NCBI RefSeq assembly: GCF_009709555.1
Contig: NZ_WJBG01000130.1
Location: 1-64,000 of the forward strand
Origin: Streptomyces blattellae
Lineage (GTDB): Bacteria > Actinomycetota > Actinomycetes > Streptomycetales > Streptomycetaceae
Length of the DNA: 64,000 bases
Direction of reading: 5' to 3'
Part shown: positions 17,442-26,017 of the stretch, piece after piece
How positions within the stretch are numbered: position 1 is the first letter of the stretch
Layout of the letters: every line of letters starts with the position of its first letter
The notes under the pieces: generated by a model
Told to the model about the DNA's origin: nothing
Databases searched by the model: none
The model's input: the letters and a program-made list of their open reading frames with translations, nothing else
Position numbers and translations under genes: made by a program

Positions 17442-20414
17442 ATGGCCGTGTCCGACCTGCCCGCACCCGTCACCCGCCGAGAGGCAGCGCCGCCGGTCGA
17501 CGGCGGTGGCCTGGAGGAGGCGCTGCGCGCACGCGTCGACGGGGAGGTGCGGTTCGACGCCGGCAGCCGGGCCGCGTACTCGACCGACGCCTCGAACTTC
17601 CGGCAGACCCCGATCGGCGTGGTCGTCCCCCGTACTCCCGAAGCGGCCGTGGAAACGGTTGCGGTCGCGCGGGAGTACGACGCGCCCGTGCTGTCCCGGG
17701 GCGGCGGGACGAGCCTGGCCGGGCAGTGCACCAACACGGCCGTGGTGATCGACTGGTCGAAGTACTGCAACCGCCTTGAGTCCGTGGACATCGACGCCTG
17801 CACCTGCGTCGTCCAGCCCGGCATCGTGCTCGACGACCTCAATCGGCGACTCGCCGATACCGGGCTGCGCTTCGGACCCGAGCCCGCCACCCACATGAAC
17901 TGCACGATCGGCGGCATGATCGGCAACAACTCCTGCGGCGCCACCGCCCAGGCCACCGGCAAGGTCGTCGACAACGTCGCCCGTCTGGAGGTGCTCCTCT
18001 ACGACGGCACGCGCTTCTGGTGCGGCACGGCCGACGACGAGGAGTACGCCGGGATCGAGCGGCACGGCGACCTCCGCTCGGCGGTCTACCGGCAGTTGCG
18101 CGCCCTGCGCGACACCTACGCCGACGAGATCCGTAACCGTTTCCCCGACATTCCCCGCCGCGTCTCCGGCTACAACCTCGACTCGCTGCTGCCGGAAAAC
18201 GGTTTCGACATCGCCGGACTGCTGGTCGGCAGCGAGTCCACGCTCGTCACCGTGGTGCGCGCGGAGCTGAAGCTGGTGCCCGTGGTGAAGGAACGGACGC
18301 TGGTCGTGCTCGGGTTCACCAGCGTCGAGCGCGCCGCCGACGCGGTGCCGGACATCCTGCCGTACGAGCCGATGGCGCTGGAGGGCGTCGACTCCAAACT
18401 CATCCGTGACGAACAGCTCAAGCACCTCAATCCCCAGGCGATCTCCGAACTGCCCGAAGGCAAGGCCTACTTGATGGTGGAGTTCGGCGGCGACACGCTT
18501 GAGGAGTCCGACCAGCGGGCGCATCGCATGCTGGACGCGCTGGACGAGAGCGAGCACGACCCCGAGGTCGCGTTCGTGGAAGACCCGGACCGTGAGGAGG
18601 AGTTGTGGCAGGTCCGCGAGGCCGGGCTCGGCGCCACCGCGCACGTCCCGCACCGTCCCGACACCTTCGAGGGCTGGGAGGACTCAGCCGTACCGCCCGA
18701 ACGGCTCGGTGACTATCTGCGCCGACTGCAGGACCTGTTCGAGGAGTTCGGCTACCGCAGCGACACCGGGCCCAGCCGCTACGGCCACTTCGGGCAGGGC
18801 TGCGTGCACACCCGGATCCCCTTCGACCTGTACTCCGCCGACGGTGTGGCCGCCTACCGGCGGTTCATGGAGCGGGCGGCCGACCTGGTCGCCGAGTTCG
18901 GCGGGTCCTTCTCCGGGGAGCACGGGGACGGGCAGAGCCGGGGCGAGCTGCTGTCGCGGATGTTCGGGCAGGAGCTGGTCGAGGCGTTCGGCCGGCTCAA
19001 GGCCGTGTTCGATCCGCGGGACCGGATGAATCCCGGCAAGGTCGTGGCGCCGTACGGACTCGACCAGCATCTGCGGCTGGGCGGCGACTGGGCACCGTAC
19101 GACCCACGCGATCTGCACTTCCGTTTCCCGGACGACGGCGGGTCGTTCGCCGAGGCCGCGAACCGGTGCGTGGGCGTCGGCAAGTGCCGCCGGCTCACCA
19201 ACAAGGGCGGCACGGTGATGTGCCCCTCCTATCAAGTCACCCTGGAGGAAGAGCACTCCACACGCGGGCGGGCCCGGCTGCTGTTCGAGATGCTCGACGG
19301 GCACGGGGACGGCGCGATCCGGGACGGCTGGCGTTCGCAGGCGGTGAAGGACGCCCTCGACCTGTGTCTGGCGTGCAAGGGATGCAAGAGCGACTGCCCG
19401 GCCGACGTCGACATGGCCACGTACAAGGCGGAGTTCCTCACCCACCACTACGCGGGCCGGCCCTGGCGCAGGCCGCGCTCCGACCTGGCCTTGGGCTGGC
19501 TGCCCGTCGTCGCGCAGGCAGTGGGCCGCGCACGGCTGGGGCCGGTGGTCAACTCCCTCACGCGCCTGCCACCGCTGTCGAAGGCGGCCGTGACCCTCGC
19601 GGGGGCCGAGGAACGGGAGCTGCCCCGGTTCGCCCGGCGCACACTCCAGCAGTGGTTCGCCCGGCGCGGCCCGTACGGCGATGGGGCACGCGGGACGGTT
19701 CTGCTGTGGCCGGACACCTTCACCAACTTCTTCCACCCGTACGTCGGTCAGGCCGCCGTCCGTCTGCTGGAACACGCCGGCTGGCGGGTCGAGCTGCCCG
19801 GCGAGCCGCTGTGCTGCGGGCTGACATGGATCTCCACCGGGCAGCTCGGCACCGCCGAACGGGCGCTCGGGCGGACCGTCCGCCGTCTCGCCGGGCACGT
19901 CCGCGACGGCGGTCTGGTCGTTGGTCTCGAACCGAGCTGTACCGCCGTGTTCCGGTCGGACGCGGCGGAGCTGTTCCCCGGTGACCGGGACGTACGCAGG
20001 CTGCGCGAGCAGACCGTGACCCTCGCCGAACTGCTCACCGAGCACTCCCCCGGTTACGAGCCCCCGCAGTTGCCCGGCCGGGAGGCGCTCGTCCAGGTGC
20101 ACTGCCATCAGCATGCGGTACTGGGCTGGGACGCAGACCGGGAACTGCTCCGACGGGCAGAGGTCGAAGCCGAGCGGCTGGAGTCCGGGTGCTGCGGTCT
20201 GGCCGGCAACTTCGGCTTTGAGCAGGGGCACTTGGAGGTCAGCAAGGCTTGCGCGGAGCGGGTGTTGCTGCCCCGGTTGCGGGAGACGGATGCCGGTACG
20301 GCTGTGCTGGCGGACGGGTTCAGTTGCCGTACGCAGATCCATGAGTTCGACAGTGGGGGGCACGAGGGGGTGCACTTGGCGGAGTTGCTGGCGTCGGGAC
20401 TGCCTCGGAGGTAG
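17442..20414 (+). CDS. FAD-linked oxidase with C-terminal Fe-S domains (D-2-hydroxyacid dehydrogenase, YdiJ type)
   Basis: A 990-residue fusion. Residues about 20-560 are a PCMH-type FAD domain with a GlcD-like C-terminal part (LSRGGGTSLAGQC near residue 85, GGMIGNNSCGATAQATGK near 160, GEHGDGQSRGEL near 490). Residues about 570-670 carry two 4Fe-4S-type cysteine clusters (GVGKCRR...TVMCPSY and CLACKGCKSDCP). Two CCG cysteine-rich domains follow (EPLCCGLTWISTGQ and ESGCCGLAGNFGFEQ). The arrangement matches D-lactate/D-2-hydroxyglutarate dehydrogenases that pass electrons to quinone or flavoprotein. It lies 63 bp after the MarR gene on the same strand and may be co-transcribed. The exact 2-hydroxyacid cannot be read from sequence. 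Confidence 0.9.
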   Translation: MAVSDLPAPVTRREAAPPVDGGGLEEALRARVDGEVRFDAGSRAAYSTDASNFRQTPIGVVVPRTPEAAVETVAVAREYDAPVLSRGGGTSLAGQCTNTAVVIDWSKYCNRLESVDIDACTCVVQPGIVLDDLNRRLADTGLRFGPEPATHMNCTIGGMIGNNSCGATAQATGKVVDNVARLEVLLYDGTRFWCGTADDEEYAGIERHGDLRSAVYRQLRALRDTYADEIRNRFPDIPRRVSGYNLDSLLPENGFDIAGLLVGSESTLVTVVRAELKLVPVVKERTLVVLGFTSVERAADAVPDILPYEPMALEGVDSKLIRDEQLKHLNPQAISELPEGKAYLMVEFGGDTLEESDQRAHRMLDALDESEHDPEVAFVEDPDREEELWQVREAGLGATAHVPHRPDTFEGWEDSAVPPERLGDYLRRLQDLFEEFGYRSDTGPSRYGHFGQGCVHTRIPFDLYSADGVAAYRRFMERAADLVAEFGGSFSGEHGDGQSRGELLSRMFGQELVEAFGRLKAVFDPRDRMNPGKVVAPYGLDQHLRLGGDWAPYDPRDLHFRFPDDGGSFAEAANRCVGVGKCRRLTNKGGTVMCPSYQVTLEEEHSTRGRARLLFEMLDGHGDGAIRDGWRSQAVKDALDLCLACKGCKSDCPADVDMATYKAEFLTHHYAGRPWRRPRSDLALGWLPVVAQAVGRARLGPVVNSLTRLPPLSKAAVTLAGAEERELPRFARRTLQQWFARRGPYGDGARGTVLLWPDTFTNFFHPYVGQAAVRLLEHAGWRVELPGEPLCCGLTWISTGQLGTAERALGRTVRRLAGHVRDGGLVVGLEPSCTAVFRSDAAELFPGDRDVRRLREQTVTLAELLTEHSPGYEPPQLPGREALVQVHCHQHAVLGWDADRELLRRAEVEAERLESGCCGLAGNFGFEQGHLEVSKACAERVLLPRLRETDAGTAVLADGFSCRTQIHEFDSGGHEGVHLAELLASGLPRR

Positions 20415-20415
20415 G

Positions 20416-20905
20416 GCCGCGAACCGGCTGCTCGGCCTGCTCACCCAGATCCACCCGCCGCTGGAAAGGGCGCTGGGGCCGCGGTTGCAGCACCCCGGCT
20501 GACAACCCTGCTGCGGCCGAAGGCGCCGAGGCTGGCCGAGCGGCTGGCCGAGCAGATCTTCGCCGCGTTGGACGAGCAGACGTGACCGTCCCGGGGACCG
20601 AGGCTGCCGCTCTGATCGTCCCGAGCCTCACCGCCTCACTGACGGCCGGGCTTGACCGTCGCCAGCCGCTGGCCGGGCGGATCGGGGAACTGCTGAAGGC
20701 AGCTCCCCCTCTTTCGAAGGTCCTGACGTCGATGCCGGGAGTCGGCGTCAGGACCGGAGCCCGGAAGGATCCTGATCGAGGTCGGCGACGGCAGCACTTT
20801 CCCGACCGCCGGCCAACTCGCCGCTTACGCGGGTCTTGCCCCGGCGACCCGCGGCTCAGGTTCATCGATCCGCGGCGAACAGCCTTCCCGGAGGGGTTCC
20901 CCCGG
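20416..20905 (+). pseudogene. IS110-family transposase remnant
   Basis: Broken pieces of an IS110 transposase are readable in several frames: NRLLGLLTQIHPPLERALGP, then LLRPKAPRLAERLAEQIF, VPGTEAAALIVPSLTAS, LLKAAPPLSKVLTSMPGVGV and, after a frameshift, ILIEVGDGSTFPTAGQLAAY followed by AGLAPATRGSGSSIRGEQPS. The N-terminal RNase-H-like half and a middle section are missing. The remnant runs directly from the stop of the FAD/Fe-S gene to the stop of the sigma factor gene. No terminal sequences can be defined. Confidence 0.85.
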
Positions 20906-20906
20906 C

Positions 20907-21590
20907 TTACGCCGCCACCAACGCGGCGTCCTCCGCCTCCACCTCGGCCTCCGCTTCCGTCTCCGTCTCCGTCTCCGTCTCCGTCTCCGTCTCCGCCAGC
21001 AGATCCATCAGCGTCGCCCGCGCGCGGGCCACCCGTGAACGGACCGTCCCCACGGGGCAGTCGCTCACCTCGGCCGCCTCCGCGTACGGCAGTCCGAGCA
21101 ACTGGGTGAGGATGAACGCCTCCCGGCGCTCGTCCGGCAGCCCCGCCAGCAGGTCGAGCAGCGCGATGCCGTCGTCGAACCCGGGCAGGTCCTGCGGCTG
21201 GGCCAGCTCGATCGCCAGCTGCCAGTCCGGTACGTCGGACAGTCGGGGCCGGGCGGCGGCGTACCGGAGGCGGTCGATCACCGCGCGCCGGGCGATGGAC
21301 AGCAGCCAGGAGCGGGCCGAGGAACGGCCCTCGAACCGGTGCAGACTGCCGAGCGCCCGCAGGAACGTGTCCTGCGCCAGGTCGTCGACCGCCTGGGGAT
21401 CGGCGCAGAGATAAGCGACGTACCGCAGGACGTCGCGGTGCAGCGCGCGGACGAACTGCTCGACGGCGGCCGGGTCTCCACCGCGAGCGGCGAGCGCCCA
21501 TGCGGTTATCGAGTCGTCGAGGGTTGTTTCGTCGACGACTTCCGTTCCGCCGTTTTTGTCGCGCGAGTGAGACAGGGCAGGAGTGATCAC
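20907..21590 (-). CDS. ECF RNA polymerase sigma factor
   Basis: A 227-residue sigma-70 family protein of the extracytoplasmic-function group. Region 2 is seen in FVRALHRDVLRYVAYLCADP through DDLAQDTFLRALGSLHRFEG near residues 45-90, and region 4 in LPDERREAFILTQLLGLPYAEAAEVSDCPVGTVRSRVARAR (both read in parts). The GTG at 21590 has AAGGA eight bases upstream; the longer upstream reading is poorly conserved. The C-terminus is an unusual run of Thr-Glu pairs encoded by a GTCTCC hexamer repeat. It ends in TAA, rare in this GC-rich window. The Met/His-rich membrane protein is encoded 155 bp upstream on the same strand. No classical anti-sigma factor is seen. Confidence 0.9.
   Translation of the reverse strand: MITPALSHSRDKNGGTEVVDETTLDDSITAWALAARGGDPAAVEQFVRALHRDVLRYVAYLCADPQAVDDLAQDTFLRALGSLHRFEGRSSARSWLLSIARRAVIDRLRYAAARPRLSDVPDWQLAIELAQPQDLPGFDDGIALLDLLAGLPDERREAFILTQLLGLPYAEAAEVSDCPVGTVRSRVARARATLMDLLAETETETETETETEAEAEVEAEDAALVAA
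20957..20996. repeat. GTCTCC hexanucleotide repeat in the sigma factor 3' end
   Basis: About six copies of the hexamer CCGTCT/GTCTCC encode alternating Thr and Glu at the C-terminus of the sigma factor. Because the unit is a multiple of three, copy-number changes would lengthen or shorten the tail without a frameshift. Confidence 0.75.
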
Positions 21591-21745
21591 CTGGAGTCCT
21601 TCTCGGTCATCCGGAATCGGACCGACGACGCACGCGGGTGCGGCGGCCCGGTCAATGGGGATACGGCCGTACGGCTCTTCACGGACGTACGACCGAGGCC
21701 CGAGGCGCACACGGGCGGCCTCGGGTACCGGTTGGCTGTCTGTCT

Positions 21746-22480
21746 TCAGATGACAGCGGTCCCCAGGGGCGGACCCCGAGAAGTGATCGCGTGGATGAGA
21801 AGAAGGAGGCGCGGCGCCCGCTCCGAGCGCCGGCGGCGCACGCTGGGGCGCGGGTGGTGCGGCGGGGTCGGCAGCGCGAGCAGCAGCCGCAGCGGGGCGG
21901 CGAACCATCCGGCGACGGCGCGCAGGATGCGGAAGGCGGCCCGTTCGCCGTACGCCAGCCATAGGCCGCTCAGCGACGCGGCGAGCAGGTGGGCGGCGAG
22001 CATGCCGAGGGACGACGAGTCACTCATGGACGTGGAGACCATGGATGCCATGGACGCCATGGACGTCGTGGAGGACATAGGAGGCATGGGGGACATGGAA
22101 GACATGGAGTCCGACGCCATAGCTCCCATGTGATCCATGTGGCTCATGTCCATGTGAGCCATACCCATGTGGCTCATGCCCATGTGGCTCATGCCCATGT
22201 CCTGGTGCATGGAGGGCACGCCGCTCACCGACTGCGCGTACGACAACGCCTGGTGCAGTGCGGCCTGGGTGACGACCACGACCGTCACGACGAGGGCGAG
22301 GCCGCGTTCACGACCTGCCAGGCACCAGCCGACGCCGCCGGTGCCGGCCACGCCCGCGGCCAGCGTCCAGGCGGGCACCTGGGCGCCGGACATCAGGGCA
22401 TGGCCCAGGGCGGCGAGCAGCACACAGACGGCCGCGAACACCGCGGCCCGTACTGTGCGAGAACACCACCCTGCCGCCAT
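21746..22480 (-). CDS. Membrane protein with a Met/His-rich metal-binding loop
   Basis: A 244-residue protein with about four membrane segments: VRAAVFAAVCVLLAALGHAL, WTLAAGVAGTGGVGWCL, LALVVTVVVVTQAALHQAL and LAAHLLAASLSGLWLAYG. Between the third and fourth is a long loop (residues about 95-150) made of repeated HMGMSHMG, HMDMSHMD and later SMSSMSPMPPMSS. Such Met/His runs bind Cu(I)/Cu(II) or silver in known proteins. The ATG at 22480 has GAGG four bases upstream. It lies just upstream of the ECF sigma gene, a pairing that suggests metal-responsive regulation. Copper is inferred from composition; no named family was recognised. Confidence 0.8.
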   Translation of the reverse strand: MAAGWCSRTVRAAVFAAVCVLLAALGHALMSGAQVPAWTLAAGVAGTGGVGWCLAGRERGLALVVTVVVVTQAALHQALSYAQSVSGVPSMHQDMGMSHMGMSHMGMAHMDMSHMDHMGAMASDSMSSMSPMPPMSSTTSMASMASMVSTSMSDSSSLGMLAAHLLAASLSGLWLAYGERAAFRILRAVAGWFAAPLRLLLALPTPPHHPRPSVRRRRSERAPRLLLLIHAITSRGPPLGTAVI

Positions 22481-22644
22481 GGCGCCTCATCCTCGCATCC
22501 TGACGTCCGTCGACATGCCTGGGTACGGATACGACCCGTTCCGCCACTCGCCCCGAGGCGTGTGATCCACGCCACGACGACCATGACCGCTCCAGGGGCT
22601 GCTTTCCGGCCACGGTGGCGGTGAAGACGAACGCGTGGTCGCGG

Positions 22645-23247
22645 TCAGTCCGGAGGCCGATCGCCGTAGGGGTGCCGGACACAGGACGCGACGACCATGA
22701 AGGGCCACAGGGACTGGATCGCCGTCACCAGGCGCTCGGCGGCCCCGATGACACCGTCGTCCTGCTGCATCTCGATCAGAAACCAGAGTGCGGCGAGAAC
22801 CATCAGCGCGGTCGCCGCGATGGAGGGCAGCGGCCGCAGACCCCATGGCGCGGGCGCACCCCGCACCGCGGCCAGCACCGGCCACACCGCCAGGAGCGTG
22901 AAGCCGACCGCGGCGACCGAACCGTGCCGCAGCGAGCCCCCGCTGCTCGGCGGCGGCACCAGCGCCACCACCAACGCCGCCACTCCGCCCCCGCCCAGCG
23001 CCACCCGCCCGGCGAACGCGGCCGGCCGCAGGCCCCAGGCGGTGAGCAGATGGCAGACACCCAGCGTGAACAGTGCCCCGGTCATCACCCAGAACCCCGC
23101 CGCCCCGTAGGCCGCCAGCACGCTGATCGTCTGGGTGACGGGGTCATAGGCGGGCCCTTCGAGCAGCGCCGCGATCGTCCAGCCACCGATCAGCACGAAA
23201 GGCGCACACCCCGACGAAAGCAGGGCCCACCACGGAACAAGTCGCAT
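22645..23247 (-). CDS. DUF998-family integral membrane protein
   Basis: A 200-residue protein with about six predicted membrane helices (for example WWALLSSGCAPFVLIGGWTI and VALGGGGVAALVVALVPPP). The motif AYDPVTQTISVLAAYGAAGFWVMT (read in parts) at residues about 35-58 is characteristic of DUF998 proteins, whose function is not known. The ATG at 23247 is the start used here although its ribosome site is weak; the frame opens further upstream at 23310. It is the first of three minus-strand genes ahead of the sigma factor but is separated from the next by 165 bp, so it may be independent. Confidence 0.75.
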   Translation of the reverse strand: MRLVPWWALLSSGCAPFVLIGGWTIAALLEGPAYDPVTQTISVLAAYGAAGFWVMTGALFTLGVCHLLTAWGLRPAAFAGRVALGGGGVAALVVALVPPPSSGGSLRHGSVAAVGFTLLAVWPVLAAVRGAPAPWGLRPLPSIAATALMVLAALWFLIEMQQDDGVIGAAERLVTAIQSLWPFMVVASCVRHPYGDRPPD

Positions 23248-23429
23248 CAGATAACCGCAAAACGCACCACTCTTCCCGTATCGCGTACACGCAGACGACG
23301 AAAACGGCACCCTGCGTCAATCGTCTGCGTCAACCGCTTACGTCAGAAGCTGCCCCCATGGATATCGATCACATGTACGGAAATGATCCACCCAGGAAAT
23401 CGGTACTTACATGCCGCTGGGGGCCATGA

Positions 23430-25577
23430 GTGCGGAGTCACGAGTTCGGGTCGAGCAACGAGTTGAGCGGTACCGTGCACGGCGCGACCATCCAGGCCGG
23501 TGCGGTCTACGGCGGTATCCGCATCGACTCCGAGGTGCAGCCCGTCGGACAGACGCCCTGGCAGTTTCCGCCCTCCGTACGCATGGTCGACCGATCGCGA
23601 GAGCTGGCGGCACTGGAGCGGCACCGGTCCCGCGCCACCCGGGAGAAGCGGCCCACGCTGGCCGCCGTGAGCGGTCTCGGCGGGGTCGGGAAGACCACCC
23701 TCGCCCTGAGCTGGCTGCACACATTGCGCCCCGATTTTCCGGGCGGCCAGTTGTACGCGGACCTCGGCGCCCAGTCCCCCGACGGCCCGGCGCTCCCCGG
23801 CGAGGTGCTCGGGCGCTTCCTGCGGGCTCTGGGTGTCTCCGTACAACAGGTTCCCGCGACGCTCGCCGAACGGACGGCGCTGTACCGATCCGTAACCGCC
23901 AACCGGCGTGTGGTGGTGCTGCTCGACGACGCCGCGACCGCGGCCCAGGTACGGCCGTTGCTGCCCGCGGGCGGAACCGTGACGGCAGTGACCAGCCGCA
24001 TCCGGCTGCCGGGACTGACCGTTGACGGTTGCTTCCCCCTCCATGTGGAGCCGCTCGCCCCCGAAGCGGCGGTGGAACTGCTCGCGGACACCTTGTCCGA
24101 CGGCCGGGTGGCGGCGCAGCCCGATGCCGCACGCACTCTGGTCGAGCTGTGCGCCGGACTGCCGCTGGCCGTACGGGTCGCCGGTGCCCGGCTCGCGGCG
24201 CGACCGGAGCGCCGTATCACCACGATGGTGCGCGCCCTCGCCGAGGAGCGCGGCCGGCTGGAGGCGCTGGCGATAGACGACGACCACGATGTGCGGGCCG
24301 CCCTGGACCTGTCTTACCGGGCGCTCCCGCCTGCGGCCGCCCGGCTCTACCGGCTGTTGGGGCTGCACCCCGGCCCGGAGTTCGGCAGCACGGTGGCTGC
24401 CGCACTCTGCACCGACGGGGCCGAAGGCGACGCGGTGGGGTTACTGGAAATGCTGCATGACGCGAGTCTGCTCCTGGACGCCGGAGACGAACGCCACCGC
24501 TTTCACGATCTCGTACGCCTGCACGCCACCACAAAGGCCCAGGAGGACGAACCACCGCAGCAGCGCGAGACGGCCCTGCGCCGCATCGCCGACCACTACC
24601 TGGCGAGCGCCACGCGGGCCGAGGAGATCATCGATCCTCAGCACCGCACCATGAGGAGGGACTACGGCGCCGGTCCGGTGGTCACGGCGAATGCTGGCCG
24701 CGACCCCCAGGCCGCCCTGGACTGGCTGGAACGGGAGCTGGCCAATGTGATGGCCGTGGTCCGCCAGGCTCGCACCGCGGGCTTCCCGGCCATCGCCTGG
24801 CAGTTGGCCGACGCACTGTGGCCTCTCTTCCTGCGGCGCAAGTTTTACGACGACTGGCGTACCGCGCACGAGGAAGGGCTCGCGGCAGCGCGGGAACTGG
24901 GCGACACGGCAGCCGAAGGCCGGATGCTCACCTCCGGTGGGCTGGGGCAGCTCGGCTCCGGGAACCACGGCCGTGCCCTGGAGATGTTCGAACGCGCGGC
25001 GCGGCTCTACCTGGACGCCGGCGACCGGCTCGGGCACGCCCGCACGCTCAACTACCGAGGGCTCGCCCTGCAGCGGCTCGGGCAGTTGGAGGAGGCCATC
25101 GACCAGTTCCGACGCGCCGCCGAGGAACTGCCGCAACACGGCGACCGGCGGGCCGGCGCACTGGCCCGGCTGAACCTCGCCGACACCGCTCTGGCCATGG
25201 GGCGTGCCGAATCGGCGCTCCACCACGCCGGCACCGCGAACACAACGCTTCACCAGGAAGGCGACTCTTACAACGCCGCACGCGCGGCCACGCTCCTGGG
25301 CCACGCGTCTCTCGCCCTGGACCGGCTCGATCAAGCAGGGGAACAGCTGTCGTCCGCCCTGACGACGCTGAGCGGCATGGCGGCGCGATACGAGATGGCC
25401 CGCGCCGTCGGCGGCCTGGCCGGGGTCGCCGAGCGGCGCGGCGACGCAGACACCGCCCGCGACCACTACCGAGAGGCGCTGGAGCTCTACGCCTCCGTCG
25501 ACCGGTCCCGATCGGAGGAAGCGGAGTCCGCGCGCCGCCGCCTCCGGCGGTTGGAGGGCGGCGGATCCGAGGCCTGA
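23430..25577 (+). CDS. NB-ARC/TPR NLR-like protein with N-terminal amyloid-type motif
   Basis: A 715-residue STAND ATPase. After a short disordered start, residues about 10-32 read NELSGTVHGATIQAGAVYGG, a Gly-rich, Q-centred pattern like bacterial amyloid signalling motifs placed at NLR N-termini. The NB-ARC domain has the P-loop VSGLGGVGKTTLALSW near residue 80, Walker B RRVVVLLDDA near 155, TAVTSRIRLPGL (sensor) and GLPLAVRVAGARLA near 235. A winged-helix part follows, then TPR repeats from about residue 460 to the end. No effector domain or DNA-binding SARP domain is present, so signalling must be through a partner. The GTG at 23430 has GGGGG about ten bases upstream. Its 3' end overlaps the convergent 25487-26017 gene by 91 bp. 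The likely partner is the 27506-27958 protein. Confidence 0.88.
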   Translation: MRSHEFGSSNELSGTVHGATIQAGAVYGGIRIDSEVQPVGQTPWQFPPSVRMVDRSRELAALERHRSRATREKRPTLAAVSGLGGVGKTTLALSWLHTLRPDFPGGQLYADLGAQSPDGPALPGEVLGRFLRALGVSVQQVPATLAERTALYRSVTANRRVVVLLDDAATAAQVRPLLPAGGTVTAVTSRIRLPGLTVDGCFPLHVEPLAPEAAVELLADTLSDGRVAAQPDAARTLVELCAGLPLAVRVAGARLAARPERRITTMVRALAEERGRLEALAIDDDHDVRAALDLSYRALPPAAARLYRLLGLHPGPEFGSTVAAALCTDGAEGDAVGLLEMLHDASLLLDAGDERHRFHDLVRLHATTKAQEDEPPQQRETALRRIADHYLASATRAEEIIDPQHRTMRRDYGAGPVVTANAGRDPQAALDWLERELANVMAVVRQARTAGFPAIAWQLADALWPLFLRRKFYDDWRTAHEEGLAAARELGDTAAEGRMLTSGGLGQLGSGNHGRALEMFERAARLYLDAGDRLGHARTLNYRGLALQRLGQLEEAIDQFRRAAEELPQHGDRRAGALARLNLADTALAMGRAESALHHAGTANTTLHQEGDSYNAARAATLLGHASLALDRLDQAGEQLSSALTTLSGMAARYEMARAVGGLAGVAERRGDADTARDHYREALELYASVDRSRSEEAESARRRLRRLEGGGSEA

Positions 25578-26017
25578 GTCTGCGGGGGATGCGGCGATAC
25601 CAAGCTGAACTCCGCCGTAGGCAGGCCTGCCACCAGCCAGGAATGGGCGAACGAGGCAAGGGCCGCCCACAGTTCCTCGGGCCGTTCTGGGCCCCCGGCG
25701 CTCTGGGCCACGAGTTCGAGCAGGACCCCGTCCGGACTGAACCGGAGCCAGCAGCGGGAGCCGTGATGGACAGCCACCACCAGTGCCCCCGGATGGGCAG
25801 CGGCTGTCTCGGCGGCCCTCTGCGCTCCCGTACCCTGCTCGATCAGCACGTCGGCGAGCAGAGCCAGGCGCCCGCGCGATGGAAGCCTGACCCGGACATG
25901 CTCGTCCACGGTCACCGTACGGGAGGCCGGGTCCAGCAGTACGGAACAGACTCTGCGTGCCCGGCCGCGTGACTCGGTGCCACGGAGAGCGGACGTCACG
26001 GCTACGAACGTCGTCAC
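25487..26017 (-). CDS. Uncharacterised protein in the NLR island
   Basis: A 176-residue protein not recognised as any family. The N-terminal two thirds look folded (VRRVCSVLLDPASRTVTVDE-like beta strands around residues 20-40, ALVVAVHHGSRCWLRFSPDG near 85, LWAALASFAHSWLVAGLPTA near 120). The last 40 residues are Pro/Arg/Ser-rich and probably disordered. The GTG at 26017 overlaps the stop of the upstream glycerophosphotransferase-like gene (GTGA), so the two are coupled. The 3' end runs 91 bp antisense into the NLR gene's 3' end. No signal peptide or membrane segment is seen. Its place inside the cassette suggests a related role, but no function is assigned. Confidence 0.7.
   Translation of the reverse strand: MTTFVAVTSALRGTESRGRARRVCSVLLDPASRTVTVDEHVRVRLPSRGRLALLADVLIEQGTGAQRAAETAAAHPGALVVAVHHGSRCWLRFSPDGVLLELVAQSAGGPERPEELWAALASFAHSWLVAGLPTAEFSLVSPHPPQTQASDPPPSNRRRRRRADSASSDRDRSTEA

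Noticed and set aside
18684-20444. 586-codon open frame on the minus strand
   Set aside because: Antisense shadow of the FAD/Fe-S oxidoreductase gene, with no domain of its own.
22130-22210. Short ATG-rich tandem repeats resembling a CRISPR-like or regulatory repeat array
   Set aside because: They are the codons of the Met/His-rich loop of the membrane protein; unit length is irregular and there are no spacers.
23311-23429. ATG at 23342-23378 region as an earlier start for a small leader peptide before the NLR gene
   Set aside because: No ribosome site and no conserved peptide; the GTG at 23430 gives the expected motif-bearing N-terminus.
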